Assembly (NCBI RefSeq): GCF_001547895.1
Contig: NZ_AP014627.1
Coordinates: forward strand, 2,545,501-2,609,500
Length of the DNA: 64,000 bases
Origin: Pseudomonas sp. Os17
GTDB lineage: Bacteria > Pseudomonadota > Gammaproteobacteria > Pseudomonadales > Pseudomonadaceae
Direction of reading: 5' to 3'
Part shown: positions 26,261 to 34,612 of the stretch, in pieces
How the letters are laid out: every line of letters begins with the position of its first letter
How positions within the stretch are numbered: position 1 is the first letter of the stretch
Position numbers and translations under genes: made by a program
The notes under the pieces: generated by a model
Told to the model about the DNA's origin: nothing
The model's input: the letters and a program-made list of their open reading frames with translations, nothing else
Database searches by the model: none

Positions 26261-26515
26261 TCAGCCGTTCTTGAGTCCCGGCAGTCCCTGAGCTTTGCGC
26301 CATTCCTTCACGGCTCTGGTCACCCCCTCGGCGGAGTTATCCGCGCCGGGCTCAGGGTGGAAAATCAGGTCGTAGCCATCTGGATGGCCGGCGAGCTTGC
26401 TGAACCTTTCAAGCAATTCGCCTAGCTCATCGTCCGTCCCGCTCTTGTTGACGGTTCGTATGTTTTTCACGAAGGAAATGAATTCGGCTTCGGTAAAATC
26501 GGAGATGTCTTCCAT
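26261..26515 (-). CDS. Colicin/pyocin nuclease immunity protein (Im2/Im9 family), orphan
   Basis: An 84-residue acidic protein. DFTEAEFISFVKNI, the acidic helix around DDELGELLERF, and HPDGYDLIFHPEPGADNSAEG with VKEWRKAQGLPGLK match the E-group DNase colicin immunity fold (Im9 has HPxGSDLIYYP and VKQWRAxNG at the same places). No nuclease toxin gene lies next to it: the flanking genes are hsp20 and, divergently, the PAAR effector. It may protect against a toxin made by relatives or be left over from a lost effector. The ATG at 26515 is used; a TTG at 26545 is less likely. Confidence 0.88.
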   Translation of the reverse strand: MEDISDFTEAEFISFVKNIRTVNKSGTDDELGELLERFSKLAGHPDGYDLIFHPEPGADNSAEGVTRAVKEWRKAQGLPGLKNG

Positions 26516-26734
26516 GTAGTGCCTGTTTTCTCTCGTGAAGGTCAATGTGGTTTCGTGGGTCTTTAATCTTCAAGCTTTCTGCGTCTTACGCCACCCAAGC
26601 GTCTTGGTCTGCGGGGGCACTTTCAAGGGATCGGCTCTGGGTTCGTTATCTTGCCTCAGCCGCCGCCCCTCAGCGCCACTCGCCGCGTTTTGAGAATCTC
26701 CTTAAGGCCCTGCCCGAACTCCTGCGCTACGGTC

Positions 26735-26762
26735 CCCTGTCTCCCGGATGGGAGGCTTTTTC
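26735..26762 (+). terminator. Hairpin with T-run just before the PAAR effector gene
   Basis: CTCCC-GGAT-GGGAG (26741-26754) followed by GC and five T residues, 22 bp upstream of the effector start. It is conserved in the broken duplicate at 25252-25265. So close to a start codon it may be an attenuator, or the terminator of an earlier gene carried along with the duplication. Confidence 0.6.
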
Positions 26763-26783
26763 ACTCATAGCGCAGGATGCCAA

Positions 26784-28232
26784 ATGATCGCTTCTTCTCG
26801 CCTGGGCGACAGCCATGTCTGCCCATTGCCGGGGCACGGCACCACGCCCATCGTTACCGCTTCCAGCAACGTCACCATTAACGGCATGGGCGCGGCCCGG
26901 GTCGGTGATGTCTGTGGCTGCGGCGCGGTGATTACCACAGGATTTCCGTCTGTGCTGGTCAATGGCCGGCCCTTGGCCCATGTGGGCAGCCTCACCAGCC
27001 ATGGCGGCAGCATCGTCAGCGGCTCTGGCGATACCTTCGGCGGCTCGCTTTTCGCGCCTGCCGAGGGCGCCGCCATCGTCAACTTCGCCACGTTGGGCGC
27101 CATCCGCGCCGATGGCTCGGTGGATGAGTCGCGCATGGCCACGCTGCTGGCCGATCCGGCGCTGACGGAAAAAGCCCAGGCGGCCAATGCGCTGGTCAGC
27201 CCGTTGGCTGCCTCTACGGCGGCCCTGCAGGAGGGCGTCGAGCCGGGGTTTCATATCGTCGAGCAGCCCATGTCCCGCTCGGCACTGGAGTCCATACTCT
27301 TCGCCACGCCCGATAGCGCGGTGCTGGAAAAGTTTCGCCGCCTCAACCCGCAGCTCGGCGACTACGCCAAGCCGGGGCAGTTGATCGTTCTCAGTGATCC
27401 GGCCAACGTCCAGTGCACCCGTGAGGAGGCCTGGCTGATGGAGGCGGCGGAGAAGGTCAACGCGGCACTGGAACCGATGAGCGATGAAGAGGCCAGTTTC
27501 CTGGCGCGCCATCGTGATCTGCTGGAGTCCTTTGCCTCCCAGGGATCGACCGCACTGGGCGTCGGCGCCGCGATCTTCGCCAAGAACCTGGAGGACGTGA
27601 AAGCCTCGCTGCGGGATATCGAGAGCCTACATAAACGTACCTTTGAGCGGCATGGGCATTTGCGTTCTGCCGAGTTTTTTGCCGAACGCAAAAGGTTGCT
27701 GTCGCAGTTGGATACTCGGCTGACTGCCTTTACCCGCAAGGGGATCGGCTTTCCCGAGCATCCCAAGTTGAAAACGGCGCTGGGGATTTCCAGTCGCAGC
27801 CTGGTGCATCACTGGAAGCTGGCAGGTGCGCCGGGGCAGATACCGGGGTATGCGACGAATATGCAGGGTGTGGTCAAGGCGTCTCAGTATGTGAAGCGCT
27901 TGGGCTGGCTGGGTATCGGGCTGGGAGGGGGAGCTTCGTATTTGAAGGTTCAGGAGGTGTGTACGGCGGGCAATGTTGAGGCTTGTGAGCGGGTGAGATT
28001 GACAGAGGGAGGCAGTTTTATTGGGGCTGTCGGTGGTGGTATGGCGGCGGGCACGATATTGACGGGTTCTGTTGCAAGTTCCGTTTGTGTGGGGTTAGGA
28101 GTTCCTACCCTGGGTGCCGGAGCTCTGGTTTGTGGACTAATAGTAGTAGGGGTTGGTTCTTATGCTGCTGGCACTGCAAGTAGTCTGGTGGGAGAAAAGG
28201 TAGGAGAGCGGATCTATGAGATGCAGAAATGA
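26784..28232 (+). CDS. PAAR-tipped type VI secretion effector with pore-like C-terminus
   Basis: A 482-residue protein. Residues 1-87 are a PAAR domain (GDSHVCPLPGHGTTPIV, VCGCGAVITTG, LAHVGSLTSHGGSI) that caps a VgrG spike. Residues about 155-206 look like a LysM-like or linker module (GFHIVEQPMSR, LRRLNPQ-type motif). Residues 230-350 are helical and charged, and 375-470 are glycine-rich and hydrophobic (GIGLGGGASYLKV, GAVGGGMAAGTILTG, GALVCGLIVVGVGSY), suggesting membrane insertion. The stop overlaps the next gene by four bases, and that gene is a small membrane protein as expected for immunity to a pore-former. No VgrG lies in the window. The toxin activity is predicted, not shown. Start chosen by homology to the 25297 copy. 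Confidence 0.85.
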   Translation: MIASSRLGDSHVCPLPGHGTTPIVTASSNVTINGMGAARVGDVCGCGAVITTGFPSVLVNGRPLAHVGSLTSHGGSIVSGSGDTFGGSLFAPAEGAAIVNFATLGAIRADGSVDESRMATLLADPALTEKAQAANALVSPLAASTAALQEGVEPGFHIVEQPMSRSALESILFATPDSAVLEKFRRLNPQLGDYAKPGQLIVLSDPANVQCTREEAWLMEAAEKVNAALEPMSDEEASFLARHRDLLESFASQGSTALGVGAAIFAKNLEDVKASLRDIESLHKRTFERHGHLRSAEFFAERKRLLSQLDTRLTAFTRKGIGFPEHPKLKTALGISSRSLVHHWKLAGAPGQIPGYATNMQGVVKASQYVKRLGWLGIGLGGGASYLKVQEVCTAGNVEACERVRLTEGGSFIGAVGGGMAAGTILTGSVASSVCVGLGVPTLGAGALVCGLIVVGVGSYAAGTASSLVGEKVGERIYEMQK

Positions 28233-28624
28233 ACCTAGTCAGTACAGTGTATGAATTTTCTGTCCTTCTGGGCGCCGTGGCTCTATCGGGGATTTTCGTT
28301 TGGATGGGCGTCTGCCTGTATTGGGGATATACCCAGGTCGATGAGTTTCTTGAGCGTCTCAAGCATTGTTCTGCCGTCATGAACCTGGCTCCGCTTAAGC
28401 AGGGCGGTCCTTGGGCAAGGTTGTTGTTGGTCGGGGGGGTGACGTCTATCGTAACTTTTCCACGTGTATATCTTAAGAATGGCGGTGTCAGTGTGGAGGA
28501 TCTCGATAGTTTTCCGCAGAACTTGAAGAACAGGTTTGCCGTATTGCAGTGGGTTGGGCGCGGACTCATTGCGGGACTGCTTATATCTGCCGGAGCGATA
28601 AAATTAATAGAGCTGAGTATCTGA
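28229..28624 (+). CDS. Predicted membrane immunity protein 1
   Basis: A 131-residue membrane protein with hydrophobic segments at about 8-32, 62-80 and 108-128. It begins within the effector stop codon (ATGA), the usual coupling of a toxin and its antidote. It is clearly homologous to the 132-residue protein at 29497: LKHCSAVM/LKNCTAIM, LLLVGGV/LLLIGGI, YLKNGGVSVEDL/YLKYGGVSLEDL. The membrane segments diverge more than the loops, which fits recognition of different pore variants. Function is inferred from position and topology. Confidence 0.78.
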   Translation: MNLVSTVYEFSVLLGAVALSGIFVWMGVCLYWGYTQVDEFLERLKHCSAVMNLAPLKQGGPWARLLLVGGVTSIVTFPRVYLKNGGVSVEDLDSFPQNLKNRFAVLQWVGRGLIAGLLISAGAIKLIELSI

Positions 28625-28645
28625 GTTGTTCGGGGGAGGGTTTAA

Positions 28646-28786
28646 GTGCGGTCTGTGGACAAACTCTCCGGCGAGCTAGTTTATAACCCACATCATTCCA
28701 TTCAGCCTATTCAGCAGTTCGCGTACATCAAGGGTAAAAATGCAACTGACAGCGCACTCATCATTGACGCCATTGACTTGCTGTAG
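28646..28786 (+). pseudogene. Tail of an unrelated toxin C-terminus
   Basis: A 46-codon frame from GTG 28646 to TAG 28784 reads VDKLSGELVYNPHH, then KGKNATDSALIIDAIDLL, and has no counterpart in the pore-type toxin. It stops three bases before the orphan toxin cassette and in the same frame. I read it as the last part of a different C-terminal domain left by an earlier exchange. No RBS is visible. Confidence 0.45.
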
Positions 28787-29500
28787 CCCTTTGCCTTCCA
28801 GGGATCGACCGCTCTGGGCGTCGGCGCCGCGATCTTCGCCAAGAACCTGGAGAACGTGAAGGCTTCGCTGGGGGAGATCGAGAGCTTGCATCAGCGTACT
28901 TTTCAGCAACACGGGCATTTGCGTTCTGCCGAGTTTTTTGCCGAGCGCAAAAGGTTGCTGGCGCAGTTGGATACTCGGTTGACTGCCTTTACCCGCAAGG
29001 GGATCGGCTTTCCCGAGCATCCCAAGTTAAAAACGGCGCTGGGGATTTCCAGCCGCAGTCTGGTGCATCACTGGAAGCTGACAGGTGCGCCGGGGCAGAT
29101 ACCGGGGTATGCGACGAATATGCAGGGTGTGGCGAGGGCTGCGAAGTACGTGAAGTACGTGAAGTACGGAGGATGGTTGGGGATTGGGCTTGGGGGAGGT
29201 GCTTCATACATGAAGGTTCAGGAGGTGTGTACGGCTGGCGATCTTGAAGCTTGTGAACGGGTGAGATTGACGGAAGGTGGAGGCTTTCTTGGTGCCGTTG
29301 GTGGAAGTGCCGTGGTTGCTGGCTACTTGTCGGGGGGAACGGCTGGAGCTATGTGTGTAGCTCTGGGAGTTCCAACAGGGGGGATTGCTACAGTTGTATG
29401 CGGACTTGCAGTAGTTGGGGCTGGGTCTTATGCCGGTGGCGCAGCTATTGGGGCCTTGGGAGAGCAAACGGGTGAAGTAATATACGAGATGGTTCAATGA
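28787..29500 (+). pseudogene. Orphan second copy of the pore-type effector C-terminus
   Basis: From FAFQGSTALGVGAAIFAKNLE (28790 on) the frame matches residues 250-480 of the intact effector, almost identical up to about residue 365 and then diverging in the glycine-rich tail (GGGFLGAVGGSAVVAGYLSGG). It lacks the PAAR and linker parts and has no good start; the first in-frame start is GTG 28856 after GGAG. The stop overlaps the second immunity gene by four bases. It is a silent cassette that could replace the C-terminus of the intact gene by homologous recombination across about 400 bp of shared sequence. Confidence 0.82.
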
Positions 29501-29895
29501 TTTTTATCGATTTTTTACACAAGGCTTTAGCGCTGCTGGGTGGGGTATTTATTCTAGGTATGTTTGTTTGGATCTACTTATGTCTACGTTTGGCATATAC
29601 GAGAATGGACGAAATACTAGGTCTTCTTAAAAACTGCACGGCAATTATGAGTCGCGCGCCACTCAGGCATGGAGGGGCTTTGGGTAAATTGCTGTTGATA
29701 GGAGGTATATCAGGAATCGTTGCCTTTCCTGGTTTTTATCTCAAATATGGAGGTGTGAGTCTTGAAGATTTGAATGGGCTTCCAATATCACTCAGGAAGA
29801 AGTTTGTTTTTTTGCAGTTGAGCGTTATTTTTTTAATTGTTGGGGCATGTATATGTGCTGCAGGTATAAAGTTGATAAAGCTTTATGCGGGGTAA
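29497..29895 (+). CDS. Predicted membrane immunity protein 2
   Basis: A 132-residue membrane protein with three hydrophobic segments, homologous to the immunity protein at 28229. It starts inside the stop codon of the orphan toxin cassette. The conserved block around APLRHGGALGKLLLIGGISG and YLKYGGVSLEDL is shared, whereas the N-terminal and C-terminal helices differ. Kept intact although its toxin lacks a delivery domain, so it may still protect against relatives that use this toxin variant. Confidence 0.78.
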   Translation: MIFIDFLHKALALLGGVFILGMFVWIYLCLRLAYTRMDEILGLLKNCTAIMSRAPLRHGGALGKLLLIGGISGIVAFPGFYLKYGGVSLEDLNGLPISLRKKFVFLQLSVIFLIVGACICAAGIKLIKLYAG

Positions 29896-29908
29896 AGCAT
29901 TGCATCGA

Positions 29909-30021
29909 TCCTATGGGGGCGGAGTCTTGGCCAGTGGTTTAAAGGCAGTAGGGGGGACTTACGCCGGCAGCACTGCAAGGGACTGGTAGGGGAGAAGATC
30001 GGGAAAAGGGTCTATGAGATG
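29909..30021 (+). pseudogene. Third, frameshifted fragment of the toxin C-terminus
   Basis: Frame 1 reads YGGGVLASGLKAVGGTYAGSTA and, after a one-base shift near 29980, the next frame reads GLVGEKIGKRVYEM, matching the end of the intact effector (SSLVGEKVGERIYEM). There is no immunity gene after it. This marks a third cassette, now decayed. A 19-base match to the puuR helix-turn-helix sequence near 30060 is probably chance. Confidence 0.65.
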
Positions 30022-30080
30022 TGCTTTTTCCGCGGAAGAAGCTGCAAATGGTTCCCCTCTCCCTGATCGAACAGAACTCG

Positions 30081-30641
30081 TTAGCGCGTTGTACATTGAC
30101 CTTCCTGAAGGAAATCTTTTAACGCAGCCTGATAAATAGTTAATGGTTGATTCTCGGTGCTGAGCAGGGCAAATGGAATTGCTGTCAGGTGTGAAAATGA
30201 CGTTGCACTTATTGAGTAGGTTTTCTGTCTGCAAACGCCGTGGTTGTTATTCAGTGTGAAGTCGAAGGTGAATAGATCTGGTCTGGTACACCAGCTAGGA
30301 ATCAGGCCAAGACTTAAGCCTGTTAAGTAATCTTGTGTGCAAGCTCCTCCGAATGAATACTCTGAGACTTTTATTTCTAATTCAGGGGTGAGTGAGGGTG
30401 TGAGCTTTGAACTATTGTCTTGTGCATTTGGAATGATTTTTCGCGTCGCCTCGTATGCGCTCTTTCCTAAACGACTGTTTTTCCATGGAGAGTTGGTTTC
30501 ATAAGTGAAGTGGGAGATGGTTTCTTTTGTTTTGGGTTCGAGGTGTTCATTGATTGGCGGCGTGGACGTATATGTTGTGCAGCCGGAGCCCACCATGGCA
30601 AAGCAGATAACAACCAATCTGTTAATTATCAAATGACGCAT
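30081..30641 (-). CDS. Hypothetical lipoprotein
   Basis: A 186-residue protein with a lipoprotein signal (MRHLIINRLVVICFAMVGSGC, lipid Cys at residue 21). The mature part has four Cys (GACTQ, SWCTRP, GVCRQ, GQCTT) that may form disulfides and otherwise no motif I recognise. Codon use is AT-rich compared with the host. It converges on the toxin cassette array. No function assigned. Confidence 0.75.
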   Translation of the reverse strand: MRHLIINRLVVICFAMVGSGCTTYTSTPPINEHLEPKTKETISHFTYETNSPWKNSRLGKSAYEATRKIIPNAQDNSSKLTPSLTPELEIKVSEYSFGGACTQDYLTGLSLGLIPSWCTRPDLFTFDFTLNNNHGVCRQKTYSISATSFSHLTAIPFALLSTENQPLTIYQAALKDFLQEGQCTTR

Positions 30642-30744
30642 CCTGAGCTTTCCCTGGCTGTGAGCTGTCCGATATTTATTGTGGGCTATTCATTGGCTAT
30701 GTCAGGTTGATCCTGAGTCACCGCGACTGAGTTGTGCCGATACG

Positions 30745-30774
30745 AAAAAAGGCGACGCAGTGTGTCGCCTTTTT
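30745..30774 (-). terminator. Bidirectional terminator downstream of the gene at 30837
   Basis: GGCGAC...GTCGCC hairpin (30751-30769) with an A-run on the left and T-run on the right, so it works for leftward transcription from 30837. It is a near copy of the terminator at 25088. Confidence 0.88.
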
Positions 30775-30836
30775 ACTTGAGCGGGGCGCTTGCAAAAAAA
30801 CGCGCGGTGCCCGCTGTTTTGCCTCTATCGTCGATC

Positions 30837-31496
30837 TCAGCAGCCGGAAGCCTTGAGCCCGGTGCCGATGGTGACCGCGTTGACCTGCACCTTCTCAAAG
30901 GCCTTCTGCGCGACGGCGTCGTATTTCTGGTCGCAGTTGAAGCGAGTCTCCATCACGTAGTCTTCGCCCTCAGCTTTGCGCATCTGCGCTTCCCACTGGT
31001 TGGCGGCGTCGAGCGCGGGATCCGAGGCCAGGACCACCTCCAGCAGTACCTCTCTGAAACCTATGGCACGGGGGCCTTCCCAGTGGGCATAGACGGAAGG
31101 GTCGGCGGCGTTGCCGCACATGCTCAGGCAACTGGCGCTGTAGCTCAGGCCACCACCGGACGATTCGGTGAACGCGCCGACGGTGAGCGGCTTGCCGGGA
31201 GCAGGAGCGAAGGTGTCGACGAACTGGGTCAGGTCGGCCTGGCATTTGGGCGTCAGTTCCATGCGCAGTTTGCTGACTTTGCCGCCTTCTATGGTGGCGG
31301 TGATGTTGCAGCCCTGGACTTTGAAGCTGTGCTCATCGCCGAAGGACTCTCGAGGGATTCCGGCGACGGATTCAAAGTACCGCTGATTGGTGCCCAGCAT
31401 CTCGCCGGTGAAGACTTCGGCCACGGAGGCGGCATGGGCAACGTCAACGGACAGGGCCAGTGTTGAGGCAAAAAGGCTAAGGATCAGCTTGTTCAT
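30837..31496 (-). CDS. Hypothetical exported protein
   Basis: A 219-residue protein with a signal peptide (MNKLILSLFASTLALSVDVAHA, cleavage near 22). Six Cys are spread over the mature part (VQGCNIT, TPKCQAD, SASCLSMCG, FNCDQK, ASGC at the C-terminus). Codon use matches the host. RBS AAGGA precedes the ATG. I recognise no family; a stand-alone periplasmic protein is the most I can say. Confidence 0.8.
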   Translation of the reverse strand: MNKLILSLFASTLALSVDVAHAASVAEVFTGEMLGTNQRYFESVAGIPRESFGDEHSFKVQGCNITATIEGGKVSKLRMELTPKCQADLTQFVDTFAPAPGKPLTVGAFTESSGGGLSYSASCLSMCGNAADPSVYAHWEGPRAIGFREVLLEVVLASDPALDAANQWEAQMRKAEGEDYVMETRFNCDQKYDAVAQKAFEKVQVNAVTIGTGLKASGC

Positions 31497-31738
31497 GGGA
31501 GAGTCCTTTCAATCGGCGACCAGAGTCTTTGGTCATCTTCAAGTGGGTTGGGGGACGGGAGTTTAGCAGGCGTTGCTGCTGTGTTCTTTGGGCGGCTTGC
31601 TGATTTCTCTGTGTACCGGCCATGGAGAAAGAGTTGAGGCCTGGTGCATTTTCTCGAGGAAATACCGGGTATCCGGCAAGCCGCGACCCATCCGTTCAAG
31701 GTCACCGGCCGCCAAAGCCATCAGGGCCCGCAAATAGC

Positions 31739-32638
31739 TCATTCGACAGAAGGCACCGAGGCTTTGCTGCCCAAGCGAATCAGTTCATTGGAGAAGCACA
31801 GACCGAGGATGATCAGTGCCGCGCCCGCATACAGGCTTTCACGGGGAACTTCATTGAGCGCCACAAACGCCAGCAGCGCGGCGAACAGTGGCTCGGTCAA
31901 CTCCAGCGCTTGCACTTGGGATGGCTTGAGGTACTCGATGGCCTTGGTGGTGCAGAAGAAGCCCAGGATTGTCGGTAGCGTGGCCAGCGCCAGCAAGGCG
32001 GCGATCGCCAGTGGCGACAGTTCGCCCAGCGTGAAGCCGTCGGCCGCCGCCGGCATCAGCAGGTACAGGCCGCCGAAGAACAACAATTGGCGGGTGAAAT
32101 GCAGTCCTCCTGACACCCCCATGCGCTTCATGGCAACCGAAAAGGCCCCATAGCCGCAGCCGGCCATGGAGGCAAGCGCCGCACCTTCCAGGGTAAAGCC
32201 CTGCTGCAGGTCGCCGCCGAATATCACCGAGATCCCGGCGATGGCCAGTGCAGCGCCAACGGTGGCATTCGCGGTGATGGGATCCCTGAGAAAAATGCGC
32301 CCCAGAATGATCGAGGAAATGGAAGCACTTGCCATCAGAACCACCACCACACCTGCCGCCGCGTAGTGTCGATAGGCGGAGGTTTCGAAATGGAACAGCA
32401 CAAAGATGCCAAGGAAGGCGCAGATAGCCGCCTGGACCCATTGGCTCGATTTCGTCGGGCGCTTGAGGAAAAACAGCAAGATCGACAGCAGCACGCAACC
32501 CAGTAGGGTCTTGATGACAGCGACGCTGCTCGCGGTGAAACCATTATTCATGAGGACTTTGCTGAGTACACCGATCGTTGCGTTCAGTGCCGCAGCACAG
32601 AGTGCAAACATGACGCCTTTGCTGAAAGTGGATTGCAT
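31739..32638 (-). CDS. EamA/DMT-family exporter
   Basis: A 299-residue protein with ten hydrophobic segments arranged as two EamA repeats (FALCAAALNATIGVLSKVLM at the start of the first; GAALASMAGCGYGAFSVAMKR at the start of the second). DMT exporters of this type move amino acids or other small metabolites out of the cell. The ATG at 32638 has AGGGA nine bases upstream. No LysR regulator sits beside it, which is usual for many relatives. Confidence 0.88.
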   Translation of the reverse strand: MQSTFSKGVMFALCAAALNATIGVLSKVLMNNGFTASSVAVIKTLLGCVLLSILLFFLKRPTKSSQWVQAAICAFLGIFVLFHFETSAYRHYAAAGVVVVLMASASISSIILGRIFLRDPITANATVGAALAIAGISVIFGGDLQQGFTLEGAALASMAGCGYGAFSVAMKRMGVSGGLHFTRQLLFFGGLYLLMPAAADGFTLGELSPLAIAALLALATLPTILGFFCTTKAIEYLKPSQVQALELTEPLFAALLAFVALNEVPRESLYAGAALIILGLCFSNELIRLGSKASVPSVE

Positions 32639-33068
32639 CGATGACGATCCCTGTCGCTGAATGGTTGTTCGATAGAATGCCGCCCGCATCGACGGCGCAC
32701 AGTTTGAGTGGACGAAGATCCCAGCCATCCCGGCCGTGATCGGGGCATAAGCTCGCTCCCTCGGCAGGAGGTTGTCGACCTTCTTGAAATGCCCGCAAGC
32801 AAGGCTGGAGAACGTGGCTGGATCAGGTGGACGTTCACTTCCGGGCAGCGCGGTAAAGTCCTGCCCAAGTGGATGGCCGAGGCAATGGGCTGTCCGGCAA
32901 ACGAGCTCTCCACGCCGCAGGCGATTATGCACTGAGTACTCCCTCTACGGGATCCACACGCCCCGACAAGAGCCGAATGCAAGCACCCTGGTTGCGCTCG
33001 CCAGTTGATCAGCCCTCATCACTGAGCCGAGGAAAGCTCCTCCAACCGGTGTCGCCCCGAAGGGACAG
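32639..33068. other. 430-bp interval without a recognisable gene
   Basis: Several short frames cross this region on both strands but none has a family match, sensible start or consistent codon use. No terminator with a T-run is seen. It must hold the promoter of the leftward EamA gene. Confidence 0.4.
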
Positions 33069-34148
33069 TCAGCCGGCCTGGCCCTTGGCGAGGCAATGAG
33101 CGTTGACGAAGGTTGCAGTGTGCTGCAACGACTGACGTATATCCGGTTTGGCTATGCCATGCCTGCTGGCAAATTGCTCGACGGCTGCGGTATCAAAACG
33201 AGTGGTCTGGATGAAGTCCAAGGCTTCGGGCTGGGTATTCATGAATCGCGCGACAGGAGGAATGCTCAGTAGCCACTTCAGCAGTCGGAGCGAAACGTGA
33301 TGCTTGGGAGACTTCAAGCCCAAAGGTTGTGCCACCTGCACCAACATTTCTCGCAAGTTGGGCGTTTGCGCATCCAGCGCCAGCAGTTCCTGGCCCGCCA
33401 TGGCTGGATCAAAAGCACTCGCCGTCATCAGCTCCACCAGGTAGTCCACGGTGACCAATGGCAGCCAGTGCCTGGCGGTACCGGGCACGGCCGTGAGCTT
33501 TCCCTGCACCAGGTTGCGTATCAGCGCCACCAGCGGCTGGCCGTCGAGAATATGCCCCGTGCGGCTGTGGCCACATACTGTCGCGGGGTGGACAACGGTC
33601 AGCTCTCCGCCCTTGGCGGACATGGTCTCCAGGGTCACAAAATGCGCTTCCAGCTTGCTCGCCTCGTAACCACCGACATGCCGGTAAAGCGCAGGCCAAT
33701 CGGTCCGCTGCGGATGGTGAGGATCGATGCCGATGCGTCGCAGGTGTTCATGATTTTGCAGCATGTAGCCGCCGATCATCACCAACCGGCTGTTTTGCTC
33801 AGCCGCCAGCAGCGCCACGCGCTTGGCTCCTTCCACGTTCACCGCACGAGACTGTTCCAAGGTAAGCCCCCAGGCGAAGTGGGCACCCAGGTGGAAGACG
33901 ACTCTGGCGTGCCTCAGCGCTTCTCGGTCGGCAGGACTCAGCCCGAGCTGATCCCGTTCCAGATCGCCGGCCACGGCCAATATCCGGGAGGCGCAGCCGC
34001 CCAAATGGTCGACTTGCTCCCGCAGTGCCGCGAGTCGCTCCGGGCGACGCATCAACACCCGAACGGTGTGACCTTTTGCACTCAGGTGTGCCAGCAAATG
34101 TTGACCGATGAAGCCGGTACCCCCGGTGACAAAGCACTCCACGCTCAT
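33069..34148 (-). CDS. NAD(P)-dependent extended short-chain dehydrogenase/epimerase
   Basis: A 359-residue extended SDR. The Rossmann motif VTGGTGFIGQHLLAHL starts at residue 7; a YxxxK catalytic pair is seen in GGYEASKLEAH; and VHPATVCGHSRTG is the family's substrate-loop motif. Related enzymes act as epimerases, dehydratases or dihydroflavonol-type reductases; the substrate cannot be told. Divergent from a MerR regulator with only 74 bp between, including a MerR-type promoter directed toward this gene. Confidence 0.85.
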   Translation of the reverse strand: MSVECFVTGGTGFIGQHLLAHLSAKGHTVRVLMRRPERLAALREQVDHLGGCASRILAVAGDLERDQLGLSPADREALRHARVVFHLGAHFAWGLTLEQSRAVNVEGAKRVALLAAEQNSRLVMIGGYMLQNHEHLRRIGIDPHHPQRTDWPALYRHVGGYEASKLEAHFVTLETMSAKGGELTVVHPATVCGHSRTGHILDGQPLVALIRNLVQGKLTAVPGTARHWLPLVTVDYLVELMTASAFDPAMAGQELLALDAQTPNLREMLVQVAQPLGLKSPKHHVSLRLLKWLLSIPPVARFMNTQPEALDFIQTTRFDTAAVEQFASRHGIAKPDIRQSLQHTATFVNAHCLAKGQAG

Positions 34149-34180
34149 TTCCCTGTTCCTTGTTGAAGGTGAGAAACCAA

Positions 34181-34211
34181 GCGTAAACTATCGACCCAAC
34201 TCTATGGTCAA
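34181..34211 (-). promoter_or_regulatory. MerR-type promoter of the SDR gene
   Basis: On the minus strand TTGACC (34206-34211) and TTACGC (34181-34186) are separated by 19 bp, the overlong spacer typical of promoters activated by MerR-family regulators through DNA twisting. The spacer holds AGAGTTGGGTCGA. The divergent MerR gene starts 12 bp away, so it is the likely regulator. Confidence 0.6.
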
Positions 34212-34222
34212 GTGGTGTTTTC

Positions 34223-34612
34223 ATGAAAATTGGTGAAATCGAGGCCCGCAGCGGCGCCAGCCGCCATACGCTGCGTTACTACGAGCAAATCGGCCTGATC
34301 GCACCGCAGCGACGAACGAACAACTATCGTGTTTACACCGCGCAAACGCTGCAGGACCTGGACTTTATCCAGCGCGCGCAAAGCATGGGGTTTTCCCTGG
34401 GGGAAATAGGCGAGATTCTCGATGCGCAGCGCAACAAGCTGATCGACTGTGCCGAGGGCGCCAAGCTCATTGAAAAAAAGATGGCCGAAATCAAACAGAA
34501 AATCGCCAACTTCCAAAGCATCTATCGGTATCTGGACGAAGAGCGTGCCAAGCTCGAAGCCAGTGCTGCCGAGCAACTTGCGCTGCAGCGGTTGAACGAC
34601 GCTTCCAGCTGA
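34223..34612 (+). CDS. MerR-family transcriptional regulator
   Basis: A 129-residue regulator with the MerR winged helix (MKIGEIEARSGASRHTLRYYEQIGLI, residues 1-26, and NNYRVYTAQTLQDLDFIQRAQSMGFSLGEI), then a coiled-coil dimerisation helix (KKMAEIKQKIANFQSIYRYLDEERAKLE). A single Cys (DCAEGAK) is present, so a metal-thiol sensor of the CueR type is unlikely; it resembles the redox/aldehyde- or ligand-responsive group. Its natural target is the divergent SDR gene. Confidence 0.9.
   Translation: MKIGEIEARSGASRHTLRYYEQIGLIAPQRRTNNYRVYTAQTLQDLDFIQRAQSMGFSLGEIGEILDAQRNKLIDCAEGAKLIEKKMAEIKQKIANFQSIYRYLDEERAKLEASAAEQLALQRLNDASS

Noticed and set aside
30055..30080. Short match to the puuR helix-turn-helix sequence
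   Set aside because: Only 19 bases are shared and no further regulator sequence surrounds them, so chance or a very old fragment cannot be told apart.
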